Part shown: positions 6,164 through 9,293 of the stretch, in pieces
Layout of the letters: every line of letters begins with the position of its first letter
How positions within the stretch are numbered: the first letter of the stretch is position 1
Source: RGIG5612 sp045600845
GTDB lineage: Bacteria > Bacillota > Clostridia > Lachnospirales > Lachnospiraceae
Length of the DNA stretch: 9,293 bases
Direction: 5' to 3'
Assembly: GCA_045600845.1 (NCBI GenBank)
Contig: JAZRYR010000028.1
Coordinates: 1 to 9,293, forward strand
Notes under the pieces: generated by a model
Told to the model about the DNA's origin: nothing
Seen by the model: the letters and a program-made list of their open reading frames with translations, nothing else
The model's database searches: none
Position numbers and translations under genes: made by a program

Positions 6164-7840
6164 CTACTTCGATCTTTTATATCTGCCGATAATTGCCTGC
6201 TTAAACTGATTCAAGGCCTCGCGCCTTAAGTTATTAAACTCACTCATCTGGAGGAATATGTCGTCATCCATATCCAGCCGAATCGATTCCAGTTTCACAT
6301 TGGTTCCACCAGTCTTGTTCATTTTCTGTTTCAGCTGTTCGGCCTCCATCGGAGCTTTCTGCGCCTGCTCCACAATCGGACCAAAAGTCTCCGTATAGAA
6401 GCCCTCTGATTTTGGTTTTCCTTCTTTCCCATCACCTTTGTGGTACTCAGAAATTCGGATTTTCAGGGGCTGTCCAATCTTCGCCTCAATGAAGCATTCT
6501 GCTGCCAGTTGTTTTTCCGGTTTCAGAATCGTCCTCTCAATTTCTGCAAGCAGCTGATTGTTTCTGGTACGATAAACGCTCTGTCCCGGACGGATCCGTT
6601 TGAAGTCTTTTCCATTCAAAATAATGGTCTGTCCCGGCACCCCGTTCACATTGGTTGTCAGCTCCACGGTCTTTCCATCTTTACCGGTAGTATTCATTTT
6701 ATCATCCCGGATTTCCAAAACATCGGATGCCGTAACCTTTTCTGTTAAATTAATGGACACATGAGGCGGCGCCACTTTTTCAACTTTTCCGATTCGAAGT
6801 CCCGCATGGTTCGGTCGTTTCGGTTCCGTCATTTCCGGACCCTTCTCTGTAAAATAATATCCCGAATAGAAGCCACCGCGATTATATATATCCAACATGT
6901 TTTTAATCAACGGCTCTACAAACTTATGGTATTTCTCCATTCGGCGAACATCGTCTGCCGCCGAAATATTTATCGTTTTTGTTTCGTCGTGGTCAATCTC
7001 TTCTTTCATCGACAGCCAATAATCCCTTGCCTTCACATAAGCGTCGGTGGTCGCTGCCACATAAGACGGATTTTTCATACGTCCTTCAATTTTAAAGGAA
7101 TCGATTCCCGCATCAATGAGTTGCGGAAGAATTCCCAACGTACACATGTCCTTCAGGCTCATGATATATTCGCTAACAGATCCGGCTTTCTCTCCCGTTT
7201 TTTTCTGATTTTTTTCGACTACTTTCTGTCCGGTGTATATTTCGTAGAATTTTCGGCAAGGCTGTGCACATCTTCCCCGATTGCCACTTCGTCCGCCTTT
7301 AAAGCTGCTGAGCAGACACTTTCCGGAGTAGGCGTAGCACATAGCTCCGTGAACGAAGGTCTCAATTTCTATATTTACTTTTTCTTTGATTGTTTTAATT
7401 TCCGAAAGGCTCAGTTCCCGAGCCGGAACGACTCTGGTAAAGCCCATGTTTTTCAAGAGAGCCGCTCCATATTCCGAGGAAATGCTCATCTGAGTGCTGC
7501 CATGAAGTGGCAGGTCTGGATAATTCTTGCGAAGGACCTGGATAACGCCGGCATCCTGGACAATAATTCCATCCACGCCAGCCTTGTAAAATGGTTCGAT
7601 ATAAGAAACCAGTCCGGAAATTTCTTCTGTTTTCAGAAGCGTGTTGACCGCCATATATAATTTCACACCAAAAAGATGGCAATAATCGATTGCCATTAAT
7701 AATTCTTCCTGATCAAAATTTCCTGCATAAGCACGGGCAGAGAACTGGCTGCCTCCCACATAGATGGCGTTGGCGCCGGCCTTAAGGGCTGCATCTAAAG
7801 CTTCCCAGGTCCCTGCCGGAGCTAAAATTTCCGGTCTCAT
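6164..7840 (-). CDS. U32 peptidase-family protein with DUF3656-like region (RlhA-like)
   Basis: The 558 residues start with the U32 signature opening MRPEILAPAGTWEALDAAL. The U32 pattern ETFVHGAMCYAYSGKCLLS is complete at 160-178, followed by GGRSGNRGRCAQPC (182-195) and DSFKIEGRMKNPSYVA (247-262). Cysteines 168, 175, 191 and 233 are spaced like the [4Fe-4S] ligands reported in UbiU. From about 340 to 550 comes a DUF3656-like region ending in NNLRREAL (536-543). Despite the peptidase name, characterised relatives hydroxylate RNA (RlhA on 23S rRNA, TrhP on tRNA). The architecture is closest to RlhA, so rRNA hydroxylation is a reasonable but unproven guess. Related clostridial proteins usually continue into the sequence encoded separately at 5207-6070. 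The start ATG has an AGGGG site close upstream. Confidence 0.88.
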   Translation of the reverse strand: MRPEILAPAGTWEALDAALKAGANAIYVGGSQFSARAYAGNFDQEELLMAIDYCHLFGVKLYMAVNTLLKTEEISGLVSYIEPFYKAGVDGIIVQDAGVIQVLRKNYPDLPLHGSTQMSISSEYGAALLKNMGFTRVVPARELSLSEIKTIKEKVNIEIETFVHGAMCYAYSGKCLLSSFKGGRSGNRGRCAQPCRKFYEIYTGQKVVEKNQKKTGEKAGSVSEYIMSLKDMCTLGILPQLIDAGIDSFKIEGRMKNPSYVAATTDAYVKARDYWLSMKEEIDHDETKTINISAADDVRRMEKYHKFVEPLIKNMLDIYNRGGFYSGYYFTEKGPEMTEPKRPNHAGLRIGKVEKVAPPHVSINLTEKVTASDVLEIRDDKMNTTGKDGKTVELTTNVNGVPGQTIILNGKDFKRIRPGQSVYRTRNNQLLAEIERTILKPEKQLAAECFIEAKIGQPLKIRISEYHKGDGKEGKPKSEGFYTETFGPIVEQAQKAPMEAEQLKQKMNKTGGTNVKLESIRLDMDDDIFLQMSEFNNLRREALNQFKQAIIGRYKRSK

Positions 7841-7858
7841 TTTCCCCTTTTATTAATT

Positions 7859-7892
7859 CTGCTGCCAATGACTTGCACCGACAGCAGTTTTT
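7859..7892. other. Hairpin between ddh and the U32 gene
   Basis: A 12-bp inverted repeat (7859-7870 with 7876-7887, 5-nt loop) lies in the 82-nt gap. As minus-strand RNA all 12 positions pair, three as G-U; as plus-strand RNA those three are mismatches and only the terminal six pairs CTGCTG/CAGCAG hold. The T-run (7888-7892) is on the plus-strand side, so it is not a standard terminator for ddh. It may be a processing or attenuation hairpin in a ddh-U32 transcript, or a weak terminator for antisense transcription. Confidence 0.55.
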
Positions 7893-7922
7893 ATTCATAC
7901 GTGTTAAATTGCGTATTAGAAC

Positions 7923-8903
7923 TTACAGCAGGTGTGCTCTCATATAGTCATCATCCATAGAAAGCAGATACTTCGGTGCAATGTCGAATACGGTCTTGCA
8001 TCCGGTATCGCCGGCAGCGTTCATCTTATAAGCAGCTCTTGCGAATGCCATAATAACGCTGGTGGTGAACTGAGGATTGGAATCCAGCTTCAGGCTATAT
8101 TCAATTACGTGCTTATTCTCATGATCTACACCGGTAGCGCCGGTACGGAAAACAAATCCGCCATGAGGAATTCCGCTGTGGTCGCGATCCAATTCTTCCT
8201 GAGAGATGAAATGTACGGTCGTATCATAATCGGAAAAATAGTTCGGCATGGTTACGATTTCTTCTTCTACCTTTGCTGCGTCTGCGCCTTCTTTTAATAC
8301 AACGAAACATTCTCTCGTATGTTTCTGCCGGGTAGAAAGTTCTGGATTTTCACCAGCACGAACTGCTTCCATAGCTGTATCTACAGGAATGGTGTACTGT
8401 TTTGCATCTGCAACGCCTTCGATTCTACGGATTGCATCCGAATGGCCCTGGCTTACGCCCTTTCCCCAGAAGGTATAATCGTTTCCATTTGGAAGAATCG
8501 CATTTGCATAAAGTCTTGCAATACTGAACATGCCTGGGTCCCATCCGCAGGAAATAATCGCTGTGTGGCCAGTCTCCTTAGCAGCTGCATCAACGTTAGC
8601 AAAGTGCTGAGGGATGTTGGCATGGGTATCAAAGGTATCAATGACATTGAATAATTTCGCATATTTTGGGGTCTGCTCTGGAAGATCCGTAGCGCTGCCG
8701 CCGGCAACGAACATTACGTCGATTTTTCCAACCCAGTTTTCCACTTCATTCACAGAATATACTGGGCATTTTCCCATGGTTTTCAAGGTCGCTGGGTCTC
8801 TTCTTGTGAAAATAGCGACTAATTCCATGTCTGGATTGTCCTGAACGTTCACTTCTACTCCGCGTCCAATGTTTCCGTATCCGATGATTCCAATTCTTAT
8901 CAT
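7923..8903 (-). CDS. ddh: meso-diaminopimelate D-dehydrogenase
   Basis: A cytoplasmic NADP(H)-dependent enzyme that interconverts L-2-amino-6-oxopimelate plus ammonia and meso-diaminopimelate. This is the one-step branch to lysine and the peptidoglycan cross-linking residue. The 326 residues match the family length (about 320). The N-terminal Rossmann motif GYGNIGRGV (8-16) binds NADP(H). Family motifs DTFDTHANIP (89-98), CGWDPGMFS (119-127) and FWGKGVSQGHSDAIRR (145-160) are present. A longer reading from GTG at 8928-8930 is rejected: the ATG at 8901-8903 has AAAGAGG 6 nt upstream and gives the usual MIRIGIIG start. It has its own promoter and diverges from the queT-like gene. Confidence 0.96.
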   Translation of the reverse strand: MIRIGIIGYGNIGRGVEVNVQDNPDMELVAIFTRRDPATLKTMGKCPVYSVNEVENWVGKIDVMFVAGGSATDLPEQTPKYAKLFNVIDTFDTHANIPQHFANVDAAAKETGHTAIISCGWDPGMFSIARLYANAILPNGNDYTFWGKGVSQGHSDAIRRIEGVADAKQYTIPVDTAMEAVRAGENPELSTRQKHTRECFVVLKEGADAAKVEEEIVTMPNYFSDYDTTVHFISQEELDRDHSGIPHGGFVFRTGATGVDHENKHVIEYSLKLDSNPQFTTSVIMAFARAAYKMNAAGDTGCKTVFDIAPKYLLSMDDDYMRAHLL

Positions 8904-8986
8904 ATTCAACCTCTTTCTGTGTCTGCACACGGCAGATCGCTTTTTATTTTGCCAATCGTTCTAAAATGTCATTTCTCTTGTGGGAG

Positions 8987-9015
8987 ATTATAACCCTATT
9001 TATTTTGATGTTCAA
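8987..9015 (-). promoter_or_regulatory. ddh promoter
   Basis: A -35 TTGAAC (9010-9015), 17-nt spacer and exact -10 TATAAT (8987-8992). The leader is about 75-80 nt. It contains only a small TCTGC/GCAGA hairpin and is too short for a lysine riboswitch. Confidence 0.85.
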
Positions 9016-9090
9016 TAAATATATGGGATGGCTGAAAAGTCCAATTATTCTCAATCTTTAACAACAGAAGTTTTCGGCGAAATTGCAATA

Positions 9091-9119
9091 TTGACTTTCT
9101 CTCCTTCTTCCACTAAGAT
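9091..9119 (+). promoter_or_regulatory. Candidate promoter of the queT-like gene
   Basis: TTGACT (9091-9096) and TAAGAT (9114-9119) are separated by 17 nt. The inferred transcript would begin just before the candidate riboswitch hairpin at 9126. The -10 box is only a 4/6 match. Confidence 0.55.
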
Positions 9120-9125
9120 GTCCTC

Positions 9126-9168
9126 GGTGAGTTCGAAACCATCCTCACCTAAAACAAAACTACGGGAG
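9126..9168 (+). ncRNA. Candidate preQ1-I riboswitch in the queT leader
   Basis: A perfect 6-bp stem GGTGAG/CTCACC (9126-9131 with 9144-9149) closes a 12-nt loop that starts with TTCG and ends in C. An A-rich tail follows, TAAAACAAAACTACGGGAG, whose end is the ribosome binding site. This is the preQ1-I layout: a hairpin whose loop binds the tail as an H-type pseudoknot. First loop U (9132), last loop C (9143) and the A of CAAAAC (9159) sit where ligand-contacting bases lie in the Thermoanaerobacter tengcongensis RNA, and CAAAAC itself is identical. Pairing of loop TCG (9133-9135) with CGG (9163-9165) would mask GGGAG, so repression of translation by preQ1 is inferred. The downstream gene encodes a queuosine precursor transporter, which fits. 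Confidence 0.62.
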
Positions 9169-9174
9169 ATTCAT

Positions 9175-9293
9175 ATGAATAAAAACAAAGCACCGGACCC
9201 TCGTCCGATGTTTCAAACAAAGTCTATCGCCATTGGCGGGCTTGTGGCAGCGGTTTATGTTGTTGTCACGCTGATTTTCGCCGCCTTCGGCCT
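9175..9293 (+). CDS. queT: QueT-like queuosine precursor transporter, N-terminal fragment
   Basis: Only 39 complete codons lie inside the window; the gene runs off the right edge. After a short polar start (MNKNKAPDPRPMFQTKS) comes a hydrophobic segment, IAIGGLVAAVYVVVTLIF (about 18-35), which resembles the first membrane helix of QueT family S components (usual form AALYVVLTLLFAP). Such proteins take up queuosine precursors with an ECF module. ATG 9175-9177 is preceded by GGGAG at 9164-9168, 6 nt away. The family call rests on one helix plus the candidate preQ1 leader, so another ECF-type transporter remains possible. Confidence 0.6.
   Translation, partial: MNKNKAPDPRPMFQTKSIAIGGLVAAVYVVVTLIFAAFG

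Noticed and set aside
8904..8986. Lysine riboswitch upstream of ddh
   Set aside because: The leader is only about 80 nt and lacks the multi-helix core; a lysine riboswitch needs roughly 170 nt or more.
9051..9170. 39-codon open stretch on the minus strand that looks protein-like (TEDILVEEGEKVNIAI)
   Set aside because: It resembles a TOBE-like protein end, but it has no plausible start, overlaps the candidate riboswitch and promoter of the queT-like gene, and 39 open codons are not rare by chance.

Overview
The window looks like chromosomal DNA of an anaerobic Firmicute of class Clostridia, most likely in or near Lachnospiraceae. Supporting signs are Gram-positive style promoters and strong Shine-Dalgarno sites, a membrane pyrophosphatase, HemZ, a meso-diaminopimelate dehydrogenase, the long U32/DUF3656 protein type and a QueT-type transporter. 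The species cannot be named from the sequence alone. Nearly all content is housekeeping. I found no convincing new defence, biosynthetic or mobile system; the unusual material lies between the genes.

Layout, left to right. Positions 1-263 (+) hold the decayed 3' end of an IS91/IS801-like transposase. All complete genes then run on the minus strand, so transcription goes right to left: ddh (7923-8903), a U32/DUF3656 protein (6164-7840), the separately encoded C-terminal part of that protein (5207-6070), hemZ (3721-5157), tRNA-Leu(CAG) (3585-3668), rpsT (2837-3100) and hppA (386-2434). At the right edge a queT-like gene (9175 onward, +) diverges from ddh and is cut by the window end. It is preceded by a promoter and a candidate preQ1-I riboswitch.

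Transcription units: ddh, tRNA-Leu, rpsT and hppA each have a recognisable sigma-A type promoter. The tRNA, rpsT and hppA end in hairpin terminators. The two U32 genes and hemZ are closely spaced (93 and 49 nt) and probably form one unit, though no terminator was seen after hemZ.

Intergenic regions: the rpsT-hppA gap carries a 77-bp hairpin-rich sequence in two tandem copies plus a 17-bp partial copy. The rpsT-tRNA gap carries six degenerate 25-nt repeats, four in one orientation and two inverted, just upstream of the rpsT promoter. The spacer between the two U32 genes keeps the reading frame but has three stop codons and three hairpins. The rpsT leader can fold in two mutually exclusive ways and its gene starts with TTG.

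Functionally the genes are independent: a PPi-driven ion pump (hppA), ribosome function (rpsT, tRNA-Leu, probably the U32 pair through RNA hydroxylation), tetrapyrrole or radical-SAM chemistry (hemZ), lysine and peptidoglycan precursor synthesis (ddh) and queuosine precursor uptake (queT).
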